Positions 7,348-15,316 of a DNA stretch of 64,000 bases are shown one piece after another; position 1 is the first letter of the stretch, and every line of letters begins with the position of its first letter. The stretch is from Chryseobacterium gleum (lineage in GTDB: Bacteria; Bacteroidota; Bacteroidia; Flavobacteriales; Schleiferiaceae), in assembly GCA_945883565.1 (NCBI GenBank), contig CAMCXO010000005.1:1-64000 (forward strand), read 5' to 3'. Under the pieces are notes generated by a model that saw only the letters and a program-made list of their open reading frames with translations, ran no database searches and was not told the origin of the DNA. The position numbers and the translations under genes were made by a program.

Positions 7348-9740
7348 TATGCTACTTTATACAATTCGTTTTCTAATTCTTTGATGGCTTTTTCGTATTC
7401 TTCACGACTGCCAAATGCTTTGATGATTTCGGTTACCGAGCCAAATTCATTGATTGGTGGAACAGTCAGAATTTGAATGTTCTCAATGTTTTCAATGCCT
7501 TGGTCAGCGTATTTGTCGAGCAATGCTTCTAAAACTTTTCGGGCTTGTTCGCCATACTTGGTAAAGTAGTTGCGTTTCTTCACGTTGTTTGCTCGTTCTT
7601 TTCTTGTCATTGGTGGTTGGTCATAAGCAACGTGGCAGATTAAATCAAACAAATCCACTTGCTTGTCAACGGCTTCATATAATGCTTCCACCATTACGCC
7701 CTGTTCAATCAATTCTGCAATGATGGCTTCTTTGCGGTCAGAACCTTTCCACTTGTTTAGAAAATCATCTAAGGAAGCAAATTGCTCTTTGATAATATCT
7801 TTGGTGTGGTCTTTCAAACTGGTTGTGATGGGTCTGCCGTGTTGGTCGAAATGCAATTCACGACTTATCAAAACCGTAACGTCAACTCCGTTTACATAAA
7901 CCTTTTCTCTTGGTTCGTTAAAAGTTTGTGGTGGAAATTCTGTTTCAGGATAACGGATTTCAGGGGACGTAATTTCAATTTCTTCTCCTGTTTCTATGTC
8001 AATGATGGGTTCTGTGTTTACTTCTTCTTCATCCACAATGCCGCTTAAGTCGGTTTCTTCTGCAACTGGTTTTATTCTTATCGGGTCACCGTCAAATTGT
8101 GGGTCTGCAAAAAGGTCTGTCGCATTTCTGAAATCCAAAATGGTAAAATACAGTTTGCCATATTCCTCATTGATTCGTGTTCCTCTTCCAATGATTTGCT
8201 TGAACTTGGTCATTGAATTGATGTTGCTGTCCAATACAATCACTTTGCAGGTTTGAGCATCCACACCTGTGGTCATCAATTCGGAAGTGGTGGCAATGAC
8301 CGGGTATTTTTCTTCGGGATTGATGAAGTTGTCCAACTCTCGTTTGCCTTCGTCATTGTCGCCTGTAATCTGCATTATGTATTTGTGGTTCTCCGCAACC
8401 AAAACAGGATTGTGTTTGGCTAATGCGGTTCGCATTCTTTCTGCGTGGTCAATGTCCACACAAAACACAATGGTTTTAGCAAAGCGGTCGTAACCTTTTA
8501 AAAACTCAGTTAGCTTTTTGGCAACTGTATCAGTCCTTTCCTCAATAACCAAGTTTTTGTCAAAATCCTTGCGGTTATAAATGCGGTCTTCAATTTCGTT
8601 TCCGTCTTTGTCGGTTTTGCCTTGTTCGGGTCGCCAACCTTCAGCATCCACATTTAGGGCAACTCTCACCACACGGTAAGGAGCAAGAAAACCATCGTCA
8701 ATTCCTTGTCGCAAAGAATAAGTGTAAACTGGGTCGCCAAAATATTCGGTGTTACTTGCTTCGTTGGTTTCTTTTGGCGTTGCAGTCAAACCAATATGCG
8801 TAGCATTTTGGAAGTAATTTAAAATCTCTCTCCAACTGCTATCGTCTTTTGCGCTTCCTCTGTGGCACTCGTCAATTACAATCAGGTCGAAAAAATCTCT
8901 TGAAAACTGTTTGTAAACATTGGCTGCTTCATCTGTTCCTGAAAGTCCTTGATACAATGCCAAATAAATTTCAAAGCTTTTGTCAATTTGCCTGTGTTTT
9001 ACCACAGTCATTTTATCCTTGAAATGTTTGAAGTCGCCTCTGCGTGTTTGGTCAATTAAAGCGTTTCGGTCAGCTAAAAACAGAATGCGTTTTTTTGCTC
9101 CGCTTTTCCAAAGTCGGTGAATGATTTGAAAAGCCGTATATGTTTTTCCTGTTCCTGTTGCCATTACAAGCAGAATTCTGTTCTGTCCATTGGCAATAGC
9201 TTCAACTGTTCTATTTACTGCAATTTGTTGGTAGTATCTCGGTTTGCGGTTTGTTCCGTCAAAATAATAGTCTTGTGAAACGATTCTTTCCGCTTCGGGA
9301 GTTTCAATACCTTTGTATTTTTTGTATTTCTGCCACAGTTGTTCGGGAGTAGGGAAGTCGTCTAAACTGATTTCGGTTTCTATGTTTCCGTCTGTCGCAG
9401 TACGGTCGTGAAATAAAAATCCGTCACCATTGCTGCTGAACACACAAGGAATGTCCAATATTTGAGCATAGTCCAAGCCTTGTTGTATTCCTGCCCTGAC
9501 TGAATGGTTGTTGTCTTTTGCTTCAATGATTGCAATGGGAATATTCGGCTTGTAGTATAGAATATAGTCGGCTCGTTTTCTTGTTCCTCTTGCTGTGATT
9601 TTTCCTCTAACGTAAATTTTACCATCAGTAAAAGAAACTTCCTCCAATATCTGCAATTGCTTGTCCCAACCTGCCTTTTCTAAAGCAGGAGTGATAAACT
9701 TGGTGCAAATATCTCTTTCTGAAAGTGTCTTTTTATTCAT
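7347..9740 (-). CDS. hsdR: Type I restriction enzyme translocase/nuclease subunit HsdR
   Basis: ATP-dependent DNA translocase and endonuclease subunit, 797 aa. It has an N-terminal nuclease domain with IAIIEAKD (E73, K75), Walker A ATGTGKT (194-200), Walker B DECH (290-293), motif III TATPKE (about 319-324) and motif VI IIGRGTRI, then an EcoEI-type C-terminal domain (about 640-797). This layout resembles the EcoEI branch of HsdR. It is the first gene of the operon. No exact TAnnTTTG promoter was found before it, though two AT-rich near matches lie at about 9749-9775. The motifs are intact, so restriction should be functional. Confidence 0.95.
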   Translation of the reverse strand: MNKKTLSERDICTKFITPALEKAGWDKQLQILEEVSFTDGKIYVRGKITARGTRKRADYILYYKPNIPIAIIEAKDNNHSVRAGIQQGLDYAQILDIPCVFSSNGDGFLFHDRTATDGNIETEISLDDFPTPEQLWQKYKKYKGIETPEAERIVSQDYYFDGTNRKPRYYQQIAVNRTVEAIANGQNRILLVMATGTGKTYTAFQIIHRLWKSGAKKRILFLADRNALIDQTRRGDFKHFKDKMTVVKHRQIDKSFEIYLALYQGLSGTDEAANVYKQFSRDFFDLIVIDECHRGSAKDDSSWREILNYFQNATHIGLTATPKETNEASNTEYFGDPVYTYSLRQGIDDGFLAPYRVVRVALNVDAEGWRPEQGKTDKDGNEIEDRIYNRKDFDKNLVIEERTDTVAKKLTEFLKGYDRFAKTIVFCVDIDHAERMRTALAKHNPVLVAENHKYIMQITGDNDEGKRELDNFINPEEKYPVIATTSELMTTGVDAQTCKVIVLDSNINSMTKFKQIIGRGTRINEEYGKLYFTILDFRNATDLFADPQFDGDPIRIKPVAEETDLSGIVDEEEVNTEPIIDIETGEEIEITSPEIRYPETEFPPQTFNEPREKVYVNGVDVTVLISRELHFDQHGRPITTSLKDHTKDIIKEQFASLDDFLNKWKGSDRKEAIIAELIEQGVMVEALYEAVDKQVDLFDLICHVAYDQPPMTRKERANNVKKRNYFTKYGEQARKVLEALLDKYADQGIENIENIQILTVPPINEFGSVTEIIKAFGSREEYEKAIKELENELYKVA

Positions 9741-10118
9741 TCTTTAATTGTCAAAATATAGTTTACAAAATACGCTTGGTCGATTTGGTCTGTATGTCGA
9801 GTCCATTTTGAGTAAGTATCTTTCATGTCTGTAATTTTGCCTTGCAGCCCATTTATATATACACGAAAATATACTGTACTTTTTCTGGTATATTGTGGTT
9901 TGTTATTTTGCGTAGTGTATTCATTATTAGTGATTTTGTTGGATTTGGTAAAATTAGCTGCATTTTGGGTTAATTGATTTAGGGGGGCTGTTGGTTTTAT
10001 TCTCCTTGGATTGGGTTATGTGATCGAAATGGTGGTGGTCTTCGTGGTGTTTGATGGCTCCAAAATTGTCTTCAATGAGTTCGTAAAAAGGGTTTTGAGA
10101 TATCCCGATGAATCTAAT
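9741..10118. other. Intergenic region upstream of hsdR, no gene seen
   Basis: AT-rich sequence before the restriction operon. A minus-strand frame at 9954-10229 (91 codons) runs straight through a perfect palindrome and has a His-rich, unfamiliar translation, so I do not call it. The hsdR promoter must lie in the first ~150 nt but no exact -7 consensus is present. Confidence 0.5.
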
Positions 10119-10144
10119 TAGCCCACGGTTTAAACCGTGGGCTA
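10119..10144. repeat. Perfect 26-bp palindrome (REP-like)
   Basis: The half-site TAGCCCACGGTTT is followed directly by its exact reverse complement, giving a 26-bp loopless palindrome. GC-rich palindromes of this type are dispersed in many Bacteroidota genomes and are often associated with REP/IS200-like transposases, but no such transposase is in this window. It separates the hsdR side from the 21-bp repeat field. Confidence 0.7.
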
Positions 10145-10234
10145 TGTGAAGGGTGTTGTTGGCTGTTTGAAGTTTGTGGTTTAAGGGTGAAAGGCTATGG
10201 TGCAAATGGACATGCTTTGGGTTTAGCAACTGCT

Positions 10235-10952
10235 TTTGTTGGTAGAATTGACAACGTTGGCGGTAAAATTGAAAATGCTGGCGGTGGAACCGCTAACGTT
10301 CGTGGTGGAAATGAAAATCTTGGTGGTTTGTTGTAAATGCGGGTAGTGCAGCGTTGAAATCTGTTGCTTAGTGTTGAAGCCGATGGTGGAAGTGAAGAAG
10401 TTGGCGGTAAAATTGAAAATGTTCGTCGCTTATTTGTAAAGGGCTTTGGTGCAGCGTTTGATGCCTGTGGTGCGGCGGATAATGCAGGTGGTAAAATTGA
10501 AAACGCCTGTGGTGCAATGGAAAATGCCTATAGTTTGCTGTTTGATGCCTGTAGTTCGATGGTTGATGTGGGTATACAAAGTTGAAGAGGCCGGCAGTTG
10601 AATTGCAAAAGCCAACACCTGAAAGAGATGAAGGCTTCCGCTTTTTTGAAAACGTCGGTCGCTTTTTTGCAGAAGCCTGTGGTGGATGGTTTGAAGCCAT
10701 GTCGGGAATGTTGGATGTCGGCTGCATTTTTGAAAATGCCGGTTTCGTTTTTGAAAACGTCGACTGCTTTTTTGCAGATGTCTGGGGTTGATGGTTTGAA
10801 GCGGGCTTGGGAATTGAAAATGCGGGCTGCTTTTTTGCGGACGTTTGTGGTTTAGGGCGAGAAGCTAGGTTTTGATGGTTTGAAGTGGGAGGATTTTTTG
10901 AAATGCGGGCAGAAGATTTGAAGAAGGCCGTGTTTGATGGTTTGACGTGGGT
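10235..10952. repeat. Degenerate 21-bp tandem repeat field
   Basis: About 0.7 kb of decayed ~21-bp units such as GGCGGTAAAATTGAAAATGCT, GGTGGTAGAATTGACAACGTT and GGCTGCATTTTTGAAAATGCC. Translated on the plus strand, successive units read as heptapeptides (GGKIENA, CGAMENA, YSLLFDA, GCIFENA, GFVFENV, DCFFADV), but the frame is broken by stops into separate pieces (10364-10585, 10582-10791). Several units are self-complementary (GCATTTT...AAAATGC). I see no start signal, signal peptide or domain, so this is annotated as a repeat rather than genes. It grades into the tight array that follows. Confidence 0.65.
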
Positions 10953-11330
10953 GCGGGAATGTTTGACCACGGCGCGGGAGCGTTTGACCAGGATGTGGGA
11001 ATGATTGACGTCGTCGCGGGAATGTTTGACCCTGATGCGGGAGCGATTGACGGCGGCGCGGGAATGTTTGACCCTGATGCGGGGGTGTTTGATGCCGGCG
11101 CAGGGGTGTTTGACCACGATGCGGAAGTGATTGACGGCGACGCGGGAATGAATGACTCCGGCGCGGGAGCGATTGACCGAGACGCGGGGGTGTTTGTCGG
11201 TGAAGTGGGAATGTTTGAGCCCGGCACGGGGGTGTTTGACCCTGATGCGGTAGCGTTTGACCGCGATGTGGGAATGTTTGAGCCCGGTTCGGGAGCGATT
11301 GACGCCGATGTGGGAATGTTTGAAGTGGGT
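10953..11330. repeat. 18-copy 21-bp tandem array, exactly phased
   Basis: Eighteen consecutive 21-bp units with no insertion or deletion. The core is GCGGGAATGTTTGAC, with most variation in the last six bases (CACGGC, CAGGAT, CCTGAT, GGCGGC, CCCGGC and so on). Because 21 is a multiple of three, one plus frame is open across the array (heptapeptides like GAGMFDP and DAGAFDQ, frame 10947-11336) and so is a minus frame (10865-11350). Neither has a recognisable domain. It may be a minisatellite, a relic of a repeat-protein gene, or an array of binding sites. Confidence 0.8.
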
Positions 11331-11680
11331 AATTGAAATTTCGAAGTCATTTAATGATGGTTTGATGCTTTTTGACTTTCTTTATAAACGGGTTGGTTTT
11401 CTTGGCCTACGGCTATGGAATTTCTTCAATAGGTTGATCTTTTGGGCGCCTCAATCGCCGGCGCGGGGCTTGTTCCTTTTGGCTTGACCCAAAAGGAACC
11501 AAAAGGTCAAGGCCTGTTCTGCCTGTCGTCTGGTCTCCATTGAAGAGGCTAAGTGCGGCCGGGCTAAAAATCAGCCGCCGATTTGGTAAAACAAGATAAC
11601 TATTGAATTAACTTGCATTGGCTCTATTGGTGGTCTTTTGTAATTCCAATAAAGCTTTTAACCCCAATCATGAAAACACT
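11331..11680. other. Intergenic region with hairpin repeats, no gene
   Basis: Between the tandem array and the small secreted protein gene. It contains the TTCCTTTTGG hairpin (11473-11511) and a GC-rich hairpin around 11556-11580 (GGCT/AGCC at 11562-11565/11573-11576). No coding signal was found. Confidence 0.5.
11473..11511. repeat. Overlapping inverted repeats
   Basis: TTCCTTTTGG (11473-11482) pairs perfectly with CCAAAAGGAA (11489-11498), while CTTGACC (11483-11489) pairs with GGTCAAG (11505-11511), so two mutually exclusive hairpins are possible. Similar CCAAAAGGAACCAAAAGGTCAAG-like elements are dispersed in Bacteroidota genomes (from memory); their role is unknown. Confidence 0.5.
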
Positions 11681-12091
11681 ATGATACAGAAAATCAAACT
11701 TCTGCTTGTTGCTTTTGCCACTTTTCTGGCTTTATCGCCTTCTGCTGTGGCGCAGTCAAAATTCGATAAATGGCCCGAATTAATGGCTTTCCATGGCGTT
11801 ATGTCCAGTACTTTTCACCCCAGCGAAGAGGGCAATTTAGAACCTATTAAAGCCAAAATAGGCGAAATGGTGAAATTGGCTGAAGACATGCAAAAAGCTG
11901 AAATTCCGGCCGAATTCAACAAAAAAGAAGTAAAAGATGCAGTGGGCAAATTAACGGCCGACAGCAAAACGCTTAAGAAAATGATTCAAAACAAGGAAAG
12001 CGACGAGGCCATTACCAAGGCCTTAAGTGCCTTGCACGACACCTTTCACACCATAGTTGAAAAGTGCTCGCATACTGAAGAACACCACTGA
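11681..12091 (+). CDS. Small secreted helical protein of unknown function
   Basis: A 136-aa protein starting at ATG 11681 with a clear signal peptide (MIQKIKLLLVAFATFLALSP, cleavage near AVAQS). A frame extending back to a TTG at 11618 would bury this signal and is rejected. The mature part is helical and charged, beginning KFDKWPELMAFHGVMSSTFHP and ending in FHTIVEKCSHTEEHH. The size, four-helix look and C-terminal FH...C-H pattern recall cytochrome c' proteins, but there is no CxxCH haem motif. The His-rich C-terminus might bind metal. It is monocistronic, with a strong terminator at 12130. Confidence 0.75.
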   Translation: MIQKIKLLLVAFATFLALSPSAVAQSKFDKWPELMAFHGVMSSTFHPSEEGNLEPIKAKIGEMVKLAEDMQKAEIPAEFNKKEVKDAVGKLTADSKTLKKMIQNKESDEAITKALSALHDTFHTIVEKCSHTEEHH

Positions 12092-12129
12092 AAATTGGGG
12101 GCCCCTACCCCATTATATGATTTGAATTT

Positions 12130-12158
12130 AAAACGCCCCTCTTTTGATGGGGCGTTTT
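12130..12158 (+). terminator. Rho-independent terminator
   Basis: AAAACGCCCC (12130-12139) pairs perfectly with GGGGCGTTTT (12149-12158) around a 9-nt loop, about 40 nt after the stop of the small secreted protein. The stem ends in a T-run on the plus strand. Confidence 0.85.
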
Positions 12159-12189
12159 CAATTATTGGCATCCTTTAGCTCTTCAGTTT

Positions 12190-12365
12190 GTTGTAAGCCG
12201 CGCCAGTGATTGCAGCGAAAAGCCCACAGCCGCCCGCGTATGGCTCAATTAAAAAAACCTGTCCATTAGGCGGCGAGGACTTGCAGCGTAAAGCACGGCC
12301 CGGGAGGGGTGTGATGGATTTTATACGCTTTCGTTTGATTTTTGCCCCGAGCGGGGGCGCCCCAA
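12190..12365. repeat. GC-rich intergenic repeat element
   Basis: A gene-free stretch whose composition differs from its neighbours. It holds two copies of a TTGCAGCGnAAAGC motif (about 12209-12224 and 12278-12293) and ends in GC-rich hairpin sequence around GCCCCGAGCGGGGGCGCCCC (12344-12363). It looks like a dispersed Bacteroidota intergenic repeat. On the minus strand the hairpin is followed by A rather than T, so it is not an obvious rnz terminator. Confidence 0.4.
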
Positions 12366-12375
12366 TGAAATGCGC

Positions 12376-13290
12376 TTATTCTACGAAAACGTCTAATCCG
12401 TCGTGAGCGGTTTCAACGGCTTCGAAAAGGGTTTTGGCTTCGGTTAAAAAATGGGTTTTATCGGCGTAGCGAACGGAATAATGCCCCAACAGCAACCGTT
12501 TTACCTGGGCCATTTGGGCTATTTTGGCGGCGTCGAGGGCGGTTGAATGTCCTGTTTTTTCGGCCAAATGCCGTTCGCTTTCTAAAAAGGTGCTTTCGTG
12601 GTACAATAAATCTATGTCTTTTAAGTAAATGGCCATTTGGGGGTTAAATGCGGTATCGCTGCAAAATGCATATGAAAGTGGTTTTGGGCCTTCTTCGGTA
12701 TAATCGGCAAAATGCCAAATTTTACCGGATTCGTCTTGGTAATTTTCACCGCGTTTAAGGGCTTGAAGTGCGTAAAACGGCAATTTATGGCCTCGCAGCC
12801 GTTCGGGTAAAAGCCTGCGTTCTTTGGGCGCTTCGCGAAACACAAAGCCACAAGCGGGAATTGAATGGTTAAGGGGGATGCTGTCTACCCAAAACCTTTG
12901 GTGCCGGAGAATGGTTTCGGGATTTTGAAAATTCAATTCATGAAACACCAAGGGAAACTTTAACCAGGTATTAGACAAGCGGAACTGCAATTTGAGAATG
13001 CGTTCCAATCCGGGTGGGCCGTAAACGTAAAGCTCGCGCTGGCGTTCGAGCAAATGAAAAGACGAAATAAGGCCTGGCAGCCCGTAGCAGTGATCGCCAT
13101 GCAGGTGGCTAATAAAAATATGGTCGATGCGCGACCATTTAAGTTGATGCCGGCGCAGTTCTACTTGGGTGCCTTCGCCACAATCTATTAAAAAATGTCG
13201 GTCGGCAAAATGCAAATACTGGGCTGTGGGCTTCGAATAAACCGTTGGGGTTGCGCTTCCGCAACCCAGTATTTTAAGCCAAAATGGCAT
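12376..13290 (-). CDS. rnz: Ribonuclease Z (tRNase Z)
   Basis: Zinc-dependent tRNA 3'-processing endonuclease, 304 aa, the usual length of the short form. It opens with the metallo-beta-lactamase strand LGCGSATPT and carries the zinc-binding motif SHLHGDHCYGLPGL (about 61-74), a second metal region (FCSDTAFNP), and C-terminal HESTF and GHYSVRY metal-ligand segments. It is the last gene of a pyrR-pyrB-small protein-T9SS protein-rnz run, and its ATG shares one base with the preceding stop (TAATG). Confidence 0.95.
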   Translation of the reverse strand: MPFWLKILGCGSATPTVYSKPTAQYLHFADRHFLIDCGEGTQVELRRHQLKWSRIDHIFISHLHGDHCYGLPGLISSFHLLERQRELYVYGPPGLERILKLQFRLSNTWLKFPLVFHELNFQNPETILRHQRFWVDSIPLNHSIPACGFVFREAPKERRLLPERLRGHKLPFYALQALKRGENYQDESGKIWHFADYTEEGPKPLSYAFCSDTAFNPQMAIYLKDIDLLYHESTFLESERHLAEKTGHSTALDAAKIAQMAQVKRLLLGHYSVRYADKTHFLTEAKTLFEAVETAHDGLDVFVE

Positions 13291-14042
13291 TAGTGGGCAA
13301 TAAGCAGTCGCTGCCCAACTGTATGGCCGCGGCTTTCAAGTTGAAGAAGGTAAAGTCCGTTGTTTAAATGGCCGGTTTTTAGGCGGTATTCGCCCAATTC
13401 AGGAATAAAACTGCCTGCTTCTACCAGCCTTCCGCTTAGGTCTTCTATTCGATAACCTACGTTTTCGTTCTGTCGGTTAATGGCAATGTTAACATATTGA
13501 TGAGCCGGATTGGGCGAAAGACGGAAATCGAGTGATCTTTCTTCAAAAATAGAAACCCCTGAACTAACCTCAATTTCGAATACAAAAGGGGCTGGAGCAG
13601 AAGTATCGATTAAGCCCGGTACGTTTACGGTAAACAAAGTATTCACATTAACAGAAAAGGTGCCAATTTGAGTAGGCGTACCCTGCACTTCTATGCACCC
13701 TATATCACCCCCTTTCCATGCACAAGCCGTATTGTTGCAAACGTAGGTTAAACCGGGGGGCATGCCTACTACCGAAGTAATGATCATAGAATCGATGGGC
13801 ACAGTAAAGGTAAGCCCGAAAAAAGACAAGGTGGTATCGGTTAAAACCTTGACATCGGTTCGCAGATTTGCCGGCTGATTAACGGTAATAGGTGGAAAGG
13901 TAAAGGTGGCACCGTTTACCACCGTTCCGGCAGGCGGGTACACACCTGGAGCCATGCTGGAGAGGTTGGCATCGGGCACGCATTGGGCATTGGCCACGGC
14001 CGATGCTAAAATGAGCATAAGGGTGATGTAAATGTGTTTCAT
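13290..14042 (-). CDS. Secreted protein with T9SS type A sorting domain
   Basis: A 250-aa secreted protein. It has a signal peptide (MKHIYITLMLILASAVANAQ), a central beta-rich region of unknown function (about 25-165) with a Cys cluster (VCNNTACAWKGGDIGC), and a C-terminal Por/T9SS sorting domain from about 175 (DFRLSPNPAHQYVNI, then LSGRLVE, and GLYLLQLESRG near the end). Such proteins are exported by Sec, then by T9SS to the surface or medium. It sits between the small pyrB-linked gene and rnz, with 9-nt and 1-nt junctions, so it is probably co-transcribed with housekeeping genes. Substrate and function are unknown. Confidence 0.85.
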   Translation of the reverse strand: MKHIYITLMLILASAVANAQCVPDANLSSMAPGVYPPAGTVVNGATFTFPPITVNQPANLRTDVKVLTDTTLSFFGLTFTVPIDSMIITSVVGMPPGLTYVCNNTACAWKGGDIGCIEVQGTPTQIGTFSVNVNTLFTVNVPGLIDTSAPAPFVFEIEVSSGVSIFEERSLDFRLSPNPAHQYVNIAINRQNENVGYRIEDLSGRLVEAGSFIPELGEYRLKTGHLNNGLYLLQLESRGHTVGQRLLIAH

Positions 14043-14051
14043 TTTTGTGAT

Positions 14052-14372
14052 TTAGGGGTTTTGCAAAGCACGTTCAATTCTTTCCATTTCCAATACATCG
14101 TAGGCTTCCTGCAGGCTGGGTGCAATGGGCCATTCGTCGTCGCCAAAAAGGGGCAATTGGTTTTCGTTTATCCGGAAAACCAAGCTTGAGCCTCGTTTCC
14201 TATTGCCTTCTAACAAGCCGAGCATCGATTCTATGTCGGTGGCATTGAGTTCACTTTCGGCCACATCCAAAATGAGGTCTTCTCCCAATTCGCAAGAATG
14301 CCAATCGGGGCCGGCATGGGCTTGCCAAACCAATAGCCCTACTTCGTGAAAACTGCTTCTTTTCCAAGCCAT
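14052..14372 (-). CDS. Small conserved protein of the pyrB-rnz cluster
   Basis: A 106-aa protein four bases downstream of pyrB. It has no signal peptide or membrane segment. The pattern LILDVAESELNATDIESMLGLLEG, then a strand (SSLVFRI) and a final acidic helix (LQEAYDVLEMERIERAL) suggests a small alpha/beta fold like a STAS domain; from memory, other Bacteroidota carry a STAS-type gene next to rnz. The assignment is tentative. Position and coupling suggest it belongs with rnz, and the T9SS gene may have inserted between them. Confidence 0.7.
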   Translation of the reverse strand: MAWKRSSFHEVGLLVWQAHAGPDWHSCELGEDLILDVAESELNATDIESMLGLLEGNRKRGSSLVFRINENQLPLFGDDEWPIAPSLQEAYDVLEMERIERALQNP

Positions 14373-14376
14373 AATG

Positions 14377-15315
14377 CTATCTAATTTCTAAGCTGCGTTT
14401 GCTGGCCAAAAGGTACAACACCGCCATGCGCACCGCAACCCCGTTTTCTACTTGGTCTAGAATAATAGATTGGTGGCCATCGGCTACCTCGCTGCTTATT
14501 TCAACCCCTCGGTTTATTGGGCCCGGGTGCATAATGGTTATGGTTTTTTTTAACTGGTTGAGTTTTTCTTGTGTAATGCCATACCGCATGGTGTATTCGC
14601 GAATGGAGGGAAAAAATTTCATGTCCATTCGTTCGTGTTGAACGCGGAGCATATTGGCTACATCACACCAATTTAAAGCGCTCATAAGATTGGTTTCTAC
14701 CTTAACCCCAAGAGCCGGTAAGTAGCGTGGAATTAAAGTGCTGGGACCACAAACCATGAGCTCGGCGCCCAGTTTTTGCAAACAGAGAATATTGCTTAAC
14801 GCCACTCGCGAATGGGCAATATCGCCAACAATAACCACTTTTTTGCCTTCTACACTCCCTAGTTTTTTGCGAATACTAAAGGCATCGAGAAGGGCTTGGG
14901 TGGGATGTTCATGGGTACCATCACCCGCATTAACGATGATGCTGTTTACATGTTGAGCCAAAAAAACAGCAGCACCTGGATTTGGATGGCGCATCACCAC
15001 CATATCCACTTTCATCGCCAAAATATTGTTTACCGTATCTATGAGTGTTTCGCCTTTGCTAACAGACGAGGAAGAAGCTGAAAAATTGATTACATCGGCT
15101 GAAAGGCGTTTTTCGGCCAATTCGAAAGAAAGACGGGTACGGGTTGAGTTCTCGAAAAACAGATTGGCCACCGTCATATCGCGCAGAGAAGGCACTTTTT
15201 TAATGGGGCGGTTAATTACACCGCTAAACTCATCGGCTGTATTTAAAATGAGTTGAATATCGGCTTGGTTGAGGTCTTTGATGCCCAGCAAATGGTTAAC
15301 ACTTAGTTCGGCCAT
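14377..15315 (-). CDS. pyrB: Aspartate carbamoyltransferase catalytic subunit
   Basis: Catalyses carbamoyl phosphate + aspartate to N-carbamoylaspartate, the committed step of pyrimidine synthesis. At 312 aa it is standard length. Carbamoyl-phosphate loop FENSTRTRLSFE (STRTR 57-61), HPTQALLD (137-144), and HPGPINRGVEI near the C-terminus are all present. No pyrI regulatory subunit is seen here. It begins one base after the end of pyrR, consistent with PyrR-linked pyrimidine control. Confidence 0.96.
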   Translation of the reverse strand: MAELSVNHLLGIKDLNQADIQLILNTADEFSGVINRPIKKVPSLRDMTVANLFFENSTRTRLSFELAEKRLSADVINFSASSSSVSKGETLIDTVNNILAMKVDMVVMRHPNPGAAVFLAQHVNSIIVNAGDGTHEHPTQALLDAFSIRKKLGSVEGKKVVIVGDIAHSRVALSNILCLQKLGAELMVCGPSTLIPRYLPALGVKVETNLMSALNWCDVANMLRVQHERMDMKFFPSIREYTMRYGITQEKLNQLKKTITIMHPGPINRGVEISSEVADGHQSIILDQVENGVAVRMAVLYLLASKRSLEIR

Positions 15316-15316
15316 A

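Noticed and set aside
9954-10229. 91-codon minus-strand frame as a transposase remnant
   Set aside because: It reads through the 26-bp palindrome and has no recognisable transposase motif.
10947-11336. CRISPR array reading of the 21-bp repeats
   Set aside because: Units are contiguous 21-mers with no unique spacers of constant length and no cas genes nearby.
10364-11350. Several open frames on both strands within the repeat field called as proteins
   Set aside because: They arise because the repeat unit is a multiple of three; they have no start context, signal or domain, and most are broken by stops.
12344-12363. Terminator for the rnz operon
   Set aside because: The hairpin is followed by A rather than T on the minus strand.
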